Source of the DNA: Lachnospiraceae bacterium UBA4380
GTDB taxonomy: Bacteria; Bacillota; Clostridia; Lachnospirales; Lachnospiraceae
Length of the DNA stretch: 20,780 bases
NCBI GenBank assembly: GCA_002390025.1
Contig: DGRU01000112.1
Coordinates: 6,143 to 26,922 of the forward strand
Reading direction: 5' to 3'
Shown here: piece by piece, positions 1 to 6,455 of the stretch
Numbering within the stretch: the first letter of the stretch is position 1
How the letters are laid out: each line of letters opens with the position of its first letter
The notes under the pieces: model-generated
Seen by the model: the letters and a program-made list of their open reading frames with translations, nothing else
The model's database searches: none
Told to the model about the DNA's origin: nothing
Made by a program: the position numbers and the translations under genes

Positions 1-75
1 TCCGTAATTCGAATCTCCGTGAAAGAATCCTCCGTGAAAGGATCCTCCGTACAACAAACCTCCATGATAATGACT
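1..75. repeat. 15-nt tandem repeat, five units in register
   Basis: TCCGT or TCCAT recurs at exactly 1, 16, 31, 46 and 61. The two middle units (16-30 and 31-45) differ at one base, and the outer ones are diverged. The period is five codons and matches a pentapeptide repeat in the minus-strand frame crossing it. The array may continue left of the window. Confidence 0.7.
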
Positions 76-171
76 TTTATCAAACAATATTTCTTTGCCG
101 GAAGAAAAAAATTGCAGCCCCCGTTCTGAACGGGTGGCTGCGCTTTTTTCAGTGTGTTTTTTTAATTGCAT
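1..171 (-). CDS. Possible partial small glycine-rich protein, cut by window edge
   Basis: A minus-strand ATG at 171-169 opens a frame with no stop through all 57 codons to the window edge. GGAGGT (186-181) sits 9 nt upstream of the ATG, and a TATAAT (239-234) lies further up. The start reads MQLKKHTEKSAATRSERG. The far part is a Gly/Tyr/His/Phe-rich five-residue repeat of YGGSF and HGGFF type, which is the 15-nt DNA repeat at 1-75 read in frame. I recognise no family and see no signal peptide. Against it, a good intrinsic terminator hairpin lies inside the frame at 114-141, so it may be only an open stretch downstream of gerM. The frame-preserving repeat and the ribosome-binding site argue for it, the terminator against. 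Confidence 0.35.
   Translation of the reverse strand, partial: MQLKKHTEKSAATRSERGLQFFSSGKEILFDKSHYHGGLLYGGSFHGGFFHGDSNYG
103..149. terminator. Intrinsic terminator, both strands possible
   Basis: A hairpin at 114-141 has arms beginning GCAGCC and ending GGCTGC, with a CCCGTT/AACGGG inner part. It has an A-run on the left (105-111, a T-run for minus-strand transcripts) and a T-run on the right (144-149). It is the first plausible terminator downstream of the gerM operon. It also lies inside the possible small ORF 171-1, where it could act as an attenuator. Confidence 0.7.
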
Positions 172-265
172 AGCACAGGCACCTCCGTCGTATAGAACGA
201 CAAATTATCGGCTGCTTTGTCCTGTGCAATAATATTATACTACTATTTTTTTCCCTTTTCACAGT
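166..265 (-). promoter_or_regulatory. Minus-strand promoter with structured leader
   Basis: A consensus TATAAT (239-234) follows an A-rich tract; no good -35 is visible. In the predicted leader, GCACAGG (227-221) can pair with CCTGTGC (179-173) right before the ATG. A GTCGT/ACGAC hairpin (201-187) sits next to the GGAGGT at 186-181. The ribosome-binding site therefore lies inside a closed multi-branch structure, which could tune translation. The rest of 172-308 holds only the gerM end. Confidence 0.4.
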
Positions 266-308
266 GCTTTAGCAATCACCATCAATTTCATCAATTTCCG
301 GATACCCT

Positions 309-1382
309 TCACCCGCCGCTCTGGACGATCTTGGTGTTCTTCTTCAGAAGGTTCTCTGAATCGAGGGTGAATTTTTCCATGAAAACGGGGTTGTCCTCAC
401 CTTCGATGATGATCTGGACCTGGCTGATGGCGGGTAGCTCGGTCAGGGAATTGACAATGGAGTAGACCGCGACCTCCGGATCCACCGGATTGGGATTGGT
501 GAGGAAGGTGCTGTCAAGGGTCACCGTGCAGATATTGTCGCGGGTCAGGACATTGACGAGCCTGGTGTCCTTGTTGACGGTGGGATAATTGAAGTCACCG
601 TTGGGACCGGCGATGATCTGCTCCACAACCACTCTCTCCATGGGGATGTTTCCGTTGAAAACAACGGTCCTGTAGGTCTCCACCAGCTGTTTGCCGTCTG
701 CAGTGGCAAAATAGAGGTGAATCTCCGCCCGCTCGAAGTTGAGCATTTCGCTGCCGGCGTTATAGATGAACTGGTCCGCTGTCATGTTTTCCGATTTGCT
801 GCCGTTCTCATCTACGATCAGGGCGCCGTTGATGCGGATGGTAACGCGGCGGATCTCCTCCAGCTCGCACATGGTGTTGACAATGGCCGCCCGGGTCAGC
901 TTTTCCGTAATATTGTCCATCTTCCGGTAATCTACCGTAAAATCGATGGAGACCGTATTTTTTTCGATGGAAAAATCTCTGCGCTCAAAGCCGCTGATGG
1001 GCGCCGTCACACCTTCGTCAGCAGGAGCGGAAGCCAGTGCATCCAGCAGTTCCTCTGCCTTTGCATAAATCGACTCGGCCTGCAGAACTCTCTGCCTGGA
1101 GACAAGTCCGGTCTTGTCCGTATTCAGATAAAAGACCCGGACAGAATCTTCGTCAGGGGCAGAAGCGGCACAGCCGCACAGGCTGCCGCAGAGCAGGCAC
1201 AGAATCAGTATACAGATCAAAGACAGGCTGAACTGCGGTTGGAGGGCCTTCGGCTGACGGATCTGCGGTTGGCGGGCTTTCTGCTGACGAAGCAGCAACA
1301 TGCGCCACAAGGGCTGCCGATCTGCCCTGACGGCCCGGCTGTCACAGCCGGCTTTGATGGGGGAAGTACAGTCTTTCTTCAT
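309..1382 (-). CDS. gerM: GerMN-domain lipoprotein
   Basis: A 357-aa predicted lipoprotein with two GerMN domains, at about residues 83-210 and 225-345. In Bacillus, GerM is an envelope lipoprotein needed for sporulation and germination. After a sensor kinase it may instead be an envelope partner of that kinase (inference). The ATG overlaps the kinase stop as ATGA and has GGAGG 8 nt upstream, so translation is probably coupled. The signal sequence is unusually late: a hydrophobic stretch at 53-68 ends in an LCGC lipobox with Cys71. Before it lies a basic Gln/Arg-rich stretch containing a 30-nt repeat in frame (1233-1292). That extension is odd for a lipoprotein. An internal start at Met28 would shorten it but lacks the good ribosome-binding site. 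Confidence 0.85.
   Translation of the reverse strand: MKKDCTSPIKAGCDSRAVRADRQPLWRMLLLRQQKARQPQIRQPKALQPQFSLSLICILILCLLCGSLCGCAASAPDEDSVRVFYLNTDKTGLVSRQRVLQAESIYAKAEELLDALASAPADEGVTAPISGFERRDFSIEKNTVSIDFTVDYRKMDNITEKLTRAAIVNTMCELEEIRRVTIRINGALIVDENGSKSENMTADQFIYNAGSEMLNFERAEIHLYFATADGKQLVETYRTVVFNGNIPMERVVVEQIIAGPNGDFNYPTVNKDTRLVNVLTRDNICTVTLDSTFLTNPNPVDPEVAVYSIVNSLTELPAISQVQIIIEGEDNPVFMEKFTLDSENLLKKNTKIVQSGG
1233..1292. repeat. 30-nt tandem duplication inside gerM
   Basis: Two adjacent 30-nt units (1233-1262 and 1263-1292) both start CTGCGGTTGG and share CTGACG near the end. They encode ten-residue repeats of RQPK-type in the N-terminal extension of the lipoprotein. The period keeps the reading frame. 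Confidence 0.75.
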
Positions 1383-3238
1383 AAGTGTTCCCTCCCCTCT
1401 TCTGCGAATCCGGCTTCATCTGTTGCACGCGAAGGACCGGTTACATCTGCTGTGCGCGAAGGACCGGTTTCACCTGTTGCACGCGAAGGACTGATTTCAT
1501 CTGCCGGGCGCGAAGGCCCTGATCCGATTTCCTTGTCCGGCACGGGTTTGTATTTGCGCCGGGAGACATGGATGGTCTTTTCCATGTATTCCTTTTCCAC
1601 AGCGTTCTTTTTGCGGCCGCGCAGAAGGCGCGTGATCTGCCTGCGCTGTTTCCCGACTCTGAGTTCCATGGGCTCTGCGGAATACCGCAGCGGGATCCTG
1701 ACGATAAAGGTAGTGCCCTCACCCTCTTTGCTCTCGACGGAGATCGTGCCGTGATGGCGCAGGATGGCGCTCTTTGTGATCGACAGGCCCAGGCCGGTTC
1801 CGCCGATCTCGCGTGAGCGTGACTTGTCCACGCGGAAGAAGCGCTCGTAGATTCTGTTCAGGTCTTCCTCCGGAATACCGATGCCGTTGTCCGCGACCGT
1901 GAAGGAAAAATACTCATCATCGGCATCCACTGTGACAATGACCTCTCCGTGCTCGTGGTTGTATTTGATGGCATTTTCGACCAGGTTTGTGAGGACCAGA
2001 TTGATTCGGGTGATATCCACCTCCGCGATGACTTCCCGGCGGTTTACGAGCGTCAGGGCTATGTCGCTGGCCTCCGCGATGGGCCGCATGCGCTTCATGA
2101 CCGCCTTGGCCAGCGCATTGATATCGGTCTCCGTTACCTCCAGGTCCGTATTGGTTCGGTCTTCCTTGACCATGTCCAGAAGGTCGGAAATGATCTTGTT
2201 TTCACGGTCGATCTCGTGGTCTATATCTTCCAGAAACTCTCTGTAAACAGCGGGGTCGACATTCTCCTCGGACAAAAGCGAAGCCGCAAGGACTTTCATG
2301 GAGGTCATGGGCGTCTTGAGCTCATGGGATACGTTGGCGACGAATTCCTGACGCGACTGATCCAGGGCGTTCATACGGCCCAGGACATTGTTGAAGGCGT
2401 CCGCGATATGTCTGGTCTCCGTGTATATGGGCGCTGAGATCGGCTCGTTTGAGTAGCCCTCCTTGACCTCGCTGATATCCCTGGACAGGACTTCGAAGGG
2501 GCGGACCAGCAAACCGGAAATAATGATGGAGGCAAAAAAGACCACAATCATCATGATAATCTGCAGCATAAGGGCTTTGCGCCGCAGGATCTCCTTAGTC
2601 TTTTGTATATATTCTGTCGATGTACTTGCCAGGAGTACGCCGCGGACAGAATTGGCCTGACTGCTGTCACTGTTCTGGCCGTTCCTGCCGAAGCTGTATT
2701 CTCTGTACTCGGTCATGTCTCCGGAATCCGAAATATTCCTGTTAACATAATAATCCAGGCCCTCCATGGACCTGGTCTCAATGATCGGAACAACGATCTC
2801 TATAAATCCGTATTCTCTGTCGTAGTTTTCCGACCCGTCCCTGTTTCCTGTCTTCAGACAGGTAATGACGTCCTGGGAGACGATCGTCTTGTTTTCCGAG
2901 AGGCTGTAGGTATCTTTGACAACTGTCAGGGTTGGGTCGATGATCATCAGACGTCCGTCGTACAGAGTACCGAATTCAGAGAGCTCCGCATCGACCTGGC
3001 CGGACTGGTGATTGACCAGATAATTGGTATTGATCAGGTGGTTGGCAAAGGAGCGGAGCTGGGCCTTGACCTGCTCCACACGCACTTCGACCGCCCTCTC
3101 CTCGTAGTTCCGCAGAATTCCGTTCTGGAGAAGGATGCACGGCACCGCGCCGACCAGAAATATGATGATGAAAAAAATGACCCGCAGGCTTCGAAAGAAC
3201 ACCAGCCTGTCCAGGACTTTTCTGATTCGTTCCCGCAT
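1379..3238 (-). CDS. Membrane sensor histidine kinase
   Basis: A 619-aa kinase, partner of the response regulator just upstream. TM1 is at about 17-38, an extracellular sensor about 40-220, and TM2 about 223-244. A HAMP linker follows, then HisKA with VSHELKTP and phospho-acceptor His305. The HATPase has an N-box around Asn418-Asn422, a DNGIGIP G1 box at 450-456 and a GGTGLGLS G2 box at 479-486. It has no obvious PAS domain, unlike Bacillus WalK, but the order regulator-kinase-lipoprotein resembles clostridial WalRK or PhoPR loci. Beyond the catalytic core (about 520) is a basic, then Pro/Ser/Thr-rich tail of about 100 residues. It holds four nine-residue repeats of GPSRATDEA type, encoded by a 27-nt DNA repeat. 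The tail is not part of the family and is probably disordered and cytoplasmic. Confidence 0.95.
   Translation of the reverse strand: MRERIRKVLDRLVFFRSLRVIFFIIIFLVGAVPCILLQNGILRNYEERAVEVRVEQVKAQLRSFANHLINTNYLVNHQSGQVDAELSEFGTLYDGRLMIIDPTLTVVKDTYSLSENKTIVSQDVITCLKTGNRDGSENYDREYGFIEIVVPIIETRSMEGLDYYVNRNISDSGDMTEYREYSFGRNGQNSDSSQANSVRGVLLASTSTEYIQKTKEILRRKALMLQIIMMIVVFFASIIISGLLVRPFEVLSRDISEVKEGYSNEPISAPIYTETRHIADAFNNVLGRMNALDQSRQEFVANVSHELKTPMTSMKVLAASLLSEENVDPAVYREFLEDIDHEIDRENKIISDLLDMVKEDRTNTDLEVTETDINALAKAVMKRMRPIAEASDIALTLVNRREVIAEVDITRINLVLTNLVENAIKYNHEHGEVIVTVDADDEYFSFTVADNGIGIPEEDLNRIYERFFRVDKSRSREIGGTGLGLSITKSAILRHHGTISVESKEGEGTTFIVRIPLRYSAEPMELRVGKQRRQITRLLRGRKKNAVEKEYMEKTIHVSRRKYKPVPDKEIGSGPSRPADEISPSRATGETGPSRTADVTGPSRATDEAGFAEEGREHL
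1417..1524. repeat. 27-nt tandem repeat x 4 in kinase tail
   Basis: Four contiguous 27-nt units (1417, 1444, 1471, 1498) share a CATCTG...GCGAAGGACCGG pattern and encode nine-residue repeats in the C-terminal tail of the kinase. Units 1-3 are very similar and unit 4 is more diverged. The copy number could vary between strains without breaking the frame. Confidence 0.85.
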
Positions 3239-3389
3239 AGTTCTTCCTGTTTCTTACTCCGGAACAAATATTCCTGCTCCGAAACACGGTCCTATCACAG
3301 TCCTATCGCTCCGGAGCAAAAGTTTTTCCGTTACGGACAATTTTCGGGATCCGGAACCTGGTTTTCCTGCTCCGGAACACGGTCTTATC
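3239..3389. repeat. Spacer with duplicated 3' end of the response regulator
   Basis: The 146-nt gap between the regulator and kinase genes is built of related pieces. A 26-nt segment at 3364-3389, which contains the regulator's stop codon (3387-3385), recurs at 3271-3296 with two changes. TCCGGA, also present in the last codons of the gene, recurs several times (near 3258, 3312, 3351, 3371 and 3390). I see no promoter or terminator, so the kinase is probably cotranscribed with the regulator. Confidence 0.7.
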
Positions 3390-4083
3390 TCTCGTGGCTC
3401 CGGAAATAGTATCCGACTCCCCACTTGGTCTGCACGTACCTGGGCTCGGACGCATTGTGCTCTATTTTTTCGCGCAGGCGGCGGATATGAACGTCCACTG
3501 TGCGCACGTCGCCGGGATATTCCTTGCCCCAGACCATCTGAAGAAGGGTCGTGCGGCTGTAGACCTTGCCGGCATGCGTCGCCAGAAGCTCGAGCAGTTC
3601 AAACTCCTTGCTGGTGAGATTGATTTCCTTATCCTCAAGAGAGACGCGGCGGTTGTCCAGGTCCATGCGCAGATCGCCCACCTCTATGATATTTTCATTC
3701 ACAGGTTCCGGCTTCCGTGCGCGTGAAGTACGGCGGATGATCGCTTTGATCCTTCCCTTGACTTCCAGGGGATTGAAGGGCTTGGTGACATAATCGTCGG
3801 CGCCGTAATCAAGTCCCAGTATTTTGTCCATGTCATCGCCGCGCGCTGTGAGCATGATGATCGGGACATCTGAAAATTCGCGCACCTGCTGCAGAACTTC
3901 GAAGCCTGACAGCTTGGGGAGCATGACATCCAGAAGCACGATATCAAACTGCTTGTCCCGGATCATGTTGACAGCTTCTTCGCCGTCATAGGCACATTCC
4001 ACTTCATGTCCGTCCTGAAGGAGGCTGAAACGCAGCCCTTTAACAATCATCTTCTCGTCATCAACGACCAGAACTTTTGCCAT
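3385..4083 (-). CDS. OmpR/PhoB-family response regulator
   Basis: A 232-aa two-domain regulator. The receiver domain (1-118) has the acidic pair Asp8-Asp9, phospho-acceptor Asp52 in LLDVMLP, Thr79 and Lys101 in VTKPFNP. The winged-helix DNA-binding domain (about 131-230) has the VDVHIRRLREKIE recognition region and ends in the WGVGYYF wing. The sequence is WalR/PhoP-like, but the exact orthologue cannot be decided here. It should be phosphorylated by the kinase encoded next downstream. An AAGGAG lies 10 nt before the ATG. The gene follows comEA by 64 nt on the same strand. I see no clear own promoter in that gap, so cotranscription with comEA is possible. Confidence 0.95.
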   Translation of the reverse strand: MAKVLVVDDEKMIVKGLRFSLLQDGHEVECAYDGEEAVNMIRDKQFDIVLLDVMLPKLSGFEVLQQVREFSDVPIIMLTARGDDMDKILGLDYGADDYVTKPFNPLEVKGRIKAIIRRTSRARKPEPVNENIIEVGDLRMDLDNRRVSLEDKEINLTSKEFELLELLATHAGKVYSRTTLLQMVWGKEYPGDVRTVDVHIRRLREKIEHNASEPRYVQTKWGVGYYFRSHER

Positions 4084-4119
4084 AAATACGTTTCTCCTTA
4101 ATCCTTTAAATCATGTACC

Positions 4120-4166
4120 ATGCTGCCATGCAGCATACAGTGATGTATTAAACAGTGATGTATTCT
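4120..4166. repeat. Palindrome and duplicated comEA stop-codon region
   Basis: The comEA stop lies in a short direct repeat: ACAGTGATGTATT occurs at 4138-4150 and again at 4153-4165. The copy past the stop repeats the final Tyr-Ile-Thr-Val codons. Next to it, ATGCTGC-CAT-GCAGCAT (4120-4136) is a 7-bp palindrome with no T-run, so it is a weak terminator candidate or an operator of the regulator gene. Confidence 0.5.
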
Positions 4167-5101
4167 TTCATCTTCTGAAAACTGGCGTCCTTGATGCCTG
4201 GGACTTTCATGAGATCTTCGATAGCCTCAAAGCGCCCCTCCTGTTCCCGATAGTCAATGATGCGCTGCGCCTTGGCCTCTCCGACACCAGGAATCTTCAT
4301 CAGTTCCTCTTTGGAAGCCGTGTTCAGATTGATCTTCTCTGCCGGATTTGATGCACCGGCACCGTCTTCGGAAGTTCCTGCGCCCTGCAGGCCGGATGCG
4401 CCGGATACACCGGGCACCGCACCCGGAACTGCCGCCCCCGCACCGGACCTTCCCTGGTCAAGGCGGAGTGTCTCTGCCTCTTCTTTTGACGGGACACGGA
4501 TCTGCCAGGCATCTTCGATTTTCATTGCAAGGTTCAGATATGATCTGTCTGCGTCCTCACTGAATCCGCCTGCCGCATCGATGGCATCCCGGATCCGGCT
4601 TCCCGCAGGAAGTGAATAGACCCCTTCTTTTCTGACTGCGCCGCAGACGTGGACAGTGAGGAGACTCTCCTGTACCTCATTGTCTATCGATCCCTCTTTC
4701 GCTTCTCTCTCCTCGTCAGCAGATGATCCCTGCTGATCTGCTAAACGGCTGCCTGCCAGCCTGCCTTCTATAACCTGACTGCCTGCTGATCTGCCCTCTG
4801 TTAAGCCTGCGCGGGCAGTTTCTTTTTCTTCAAAAGCCCCTTCCGCAGACTGCCCGGAATCAATTTCCTCCAATACAGGTTCCCCTGCCCCGGCAGAACA
4901 GGCGCACAGGCAAAGTGACAGAAGAAAGGGAAAGAAAAATAAGGGGATACGTTTTAAGACCGGTCCATTTTCCGGCCCAGGCTCCGGCGGCCGCCTGCTG
5001 CGCGACAGGAAAATGAGAGAAAAGTTATCACCAAAAAATCGCAGCCTTCCTGCATTTTTGACAGCTGCGTAAAATAGAGAGATAATGATACTTGCAATCA
5101 C
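4148..5101 (-). CDS. comEA: ComEA-like SLBB / helix-hairpin-helix protein
   Basis: ComEA-type proteins bind double-stranded DNA at the outer membrane face during competence. In-frame codons run open up to 5371, but the best start is GTG 5101. It has GGAGGT (5113-5108) 6 nt upstream and an extended -10 TGTTACAAT ending at 5151, and anything longer would overlap the divergent gene. This gives 317 aa. A hydrophobic segment at 51-66 ends in LCAC (Cys68), a plausible lipobox, but it sits oddly far from the start. No ATG, GTG or TTG lies nearer in frame, so a frameshift near 4960 is possible. Then come an acidic, repeat-bearing linker, an SLBB domain (about 148-205, LTVHVCGAVRKEGVY), a Gly/Ala linker, and two helix-hairpin-helix motifs at 257-317 (INLNTASKEELMKIPGVGEA). 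No other competence genes are in the window, so the role is inferred from domains. Confidence 0.85.
   Translation of the reverse strand: MIASIIISLFYAAVKNAGRLRFFGDNFSLIFLSRSRRPPEPGPENGPVLKRIPLFFFPFLLSLCLCACSAGAGEPVLEEIDSGQSAEGAFEEKETARAGLTEGRSAGSQVIEGRLAGSRLADQQGSSADEEREAKEGSIDNEVQESLLTVHVCGAVRKEGVYSLPAGSRIRDAIDAAGGFSEDADRSYLNLAMKIEDAWQIRVPSKEEAETLRLDQGRSGAGAAVPGAVPGVSGASGLQGAGTSEDGAGASNPAEKINLNTASKEELMKIPGVGEAKAQRIIDYREQEGRFEAIEDLMKVPGIKDASFQKMKEYITV
4719..4808. repeat. 30-nt tandem repeat in comEA linker
   Basis: Two clear 30-nt units (4749-4778 and 4779-4808) both begin CTGCCTGC, with a degenerate third before them (4719-4748). They encode ten-residue repeats of the type VIEGRLAGSR between the signal segment and the SLBB domain. 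Confidence 0.65.
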
Positions 5102-5107
5102 ACAAAC

Positions 5108-5185
5108 ACCTCCGCTTAAAAACGGCGGCTTTACCCTGTGCAGTAATCCTATTGTAACAGGTCGCCTCTCATTTTGCACGCTGTT
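5108..5185 (-). promoter_or_regulatory. comEA promoter and ribosome-binding site
   Basis: On the minus strand an extended -10, TGTTACAAT (5159-5151), has a weak GTGCAA 17 nt before the TACAAT hexamer. The predicted transcript starts near 5144 and reaches GGAGGT (5113-5108) and GTG 5101. This fixes the comEA start. No convincing promoter for the divergent plus-strand gene is visible. Confidence 0.5.
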
Positions 5186-5266
5186 TTCACTTTCCAGATC
5201 CCTCACGATTGGCCGGTCACGCCGGACTGCCCCCGGGCGGCGGCAGCTCAGAAAGGAATCTCTGTC

Positions 5267-6265
5267 ATGTGCACCCGTTTTTACGTTCTGCCCGGCACGC
5301 CGGATCTCGAATATATCATGGAAGCCGCGCGCAGGTCCCCCCTGCTGCGCAGATTTGTGCGCCTCCGGCAAATGGAGCCGGCACTAAGAGGAGGCCTTAC
5401 CGGCGGTAATGCAGGCTTTTATACAGGTGCTGATTCAGGCAGCTATGCAGACAGCAATTCAGTCGTCCATACAAATGGTAATGCAGGCAGTAATTCCGTC
5501 GGTGACCCCATGGAAATCCTGAAAACAGCCGGTGAGATCCGGCCCACGGACATAGTTCCTGTGCTGGCACCTGACAGGAGCGGCAATGCTGCTGTCTATC
5601 CCATGAAGTGGGGATTTTGGCTGCCTCCCCGGGGGAAGAGCACCAGGCGGGAGCCCGGGGAAACCGGCCGGCAGGAGGCCGCCGGCGGGGCAGATTCCGC
5701 CAAAGGGATGCTCCTGGTCAACGCCCGCTCAGAGACAGCCGCGGAAAAGGCTTCCTTCCGGGATGCCTGGGCATCGCGGCGCTGCATCATCCCCGCCTCC
5801 TGGTATTATGAGTGGGAACACTATACGGATGAAAAAGGGCGCAAAAGGACCGGGCAGAAATATGCGATTGGCGCAAAATCCTTGATCGAAGCAAACTCCT
5901 TGACCAAAGCAAACTCCGCAATCGGCGTAAAATCCGGGGCTGGCGCAAAAACCGGCTTCCTGTCCGAAACAGCCTCCGCAGCAGCTTACCAGGCAGCCCT
6001 GCAGAGTGCGGAAAGTCCCCTGGCAGGACAGGTCCTGCAGGCCGCTTCCGTCACCTGGCTGTGCGGTCTCTACCGGATTGAAAACAATGTCCCCGTATTC
6101 GTGGTCCTGACAAGGGAACCGGGGCGGGAGCTTGCCCGCATCCATGACCGGATGCCACTGATCCTCCCTCCGGAGGCCGCGCTGGAGTGGATCCTGCCGC
6201 AGACAAGGCCGGAGGACCTGCTGCAATATGCACTGACAGACATGGAAATACGGGCAGCGGACTGA
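5267..6265 (+). CDS. SRAP-domain (HMCES/YedK-type) protein with repeat insertions
   Basis: SRAP proteins form a stable thiazolidine DNA-protein crosslink with abasic sites in single-stranded DNA through Cys2. The start ATG 5267, after an AAAGGA, gives the classic MCTRFY opening with Cys2. Other active-site residues are present: Asn152 in LLVNARSET, Glu182 in PASWYYEW and His293 in IHDRMPL. At 332 aa it is about 100 longer than the usual 220-230. The excess sits in two low-complexity insertions: Gly/Asn/Ser-rich at about 42-80, and hexapeptide repeats of GAKSLI/EANSLT type at 202-231 plus an Ala-rich stretch to about 258. Both interrupt the domain at probable surface loops without removing catalytic residues. 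The gene is divergent from comEA and ends in its own terminator. Confidence 0.92.
   Translation: MCTRFYVLPGTPDLEYIMEAARRSPLLRRFVRLRQMEPALRGGLTGGNAGFYTGADSGSYADSNSVVHTNGNAGSNSVGDPMEILKTAGEIRPTDIVPVLAPDRSGNAAVYPMKWGFWLPPRGKSTRREPGETGRQEAAGGADSAKGMLLVNARSETAAEKASFRDAWASRRCIIPASWYYEWEHYTDEKGRKRTGQKYAIGAKSLIEANSLTKANSAIGVKSGAGAKTGFLSETASAAAYQAALQSAESPLAGQVLQAASVTWLCGLYRIENNVPVFVVLTREPGRELARIHDRMPLILPPEAALEWILPQTRPEDLLQYALTDMEIRAAD
5870..5959. repeat. 18-nt tandem repeat x 5 in the SRAP gene
   Basis: Five contiguous 18-nt units (5870, 5888, 5906, 5924, 5942) share GCAAAATCC or GCAAACTCC at the same phase and encode hexapeptides of GAKSLI, EANSLT, KANSAI, GVKSGA, GAKTGF. A second, weaker 24-nt repetition (GGTAATGCAGGC and relatives) lies at about 5403-5510. 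Confidence 0.8.
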
Positions 6266-6290
6266 TCTCCAGCCGCTGCCCGTATTTTTT
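6248..6290 (+). terminator. Intrinsic terminator overlapping the SRAP stop codon
   Basis: A perfect 13-bp stem, ATACGGGCAGCGG (6248-6260) with its complement at 6273-6285, is followed by a T-run. The stop codon TGA (6263-6265) is in the loop, so the stem uses the last codons of the gene. Confidence 0.92.
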
Positions 6291-6296
6291 ATTCTT

Positions 6297-6450
6297 CGGA
6301 GCGCAGGACCCGCGGGCGGGTCCTGCATTTACCGCTATGTGATTTTTATTCCCCGGAGTGCAAAGCCCGCGGGCGGGTCTCGCATTCACCGCAATGTGAT
6401 TTTTATTCCCGGAGCGCAGGATCCGCGGGCGGGTCCTGCATTCACCGTAC
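6297..6450. repeat. 56-57-nt palindromic repeat x 3
   Basis: Three units start at 6297, 6354 and 6410. Each has CGGAG, a GC-rich palindrome, CATT(T/C)ACCG and, in the first two, ATGTGATTTTTATTCC. The core of unit 1 (6303-6326) is a perfect 11-bp inverted repeat, GCAGGACCCGC, around GG. Unit 3 keeps it with one G-U-type change and unit 2 has three changes. The units lie between two convergent genes. None has a T-run directly after the stem, so they are not ordinary terminators; they resemble REP-type elements. Confidence 0.85.
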
Positions 6451-6455
6451 TGTTT

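Noticed and set aside
717..1754. Long plus-strand frame opposite gerM and the kinase
   Set aside because: It is the antisense of two well-supported genes, has no ribosome-binding site and encodes no recognisable domain.
5102..5371. Longer N terminus for ComEA
   Set aside because: It would overlap the divergent SRAP gene and the comEA promoter; GTG 5101 has a perfect GGAGGT.
6303..6436. Series of terminators after the SRAP gene
   Set aside because: The GC stems lack an adjacent T-run on either strand; the real terminator is at 6248-6290.
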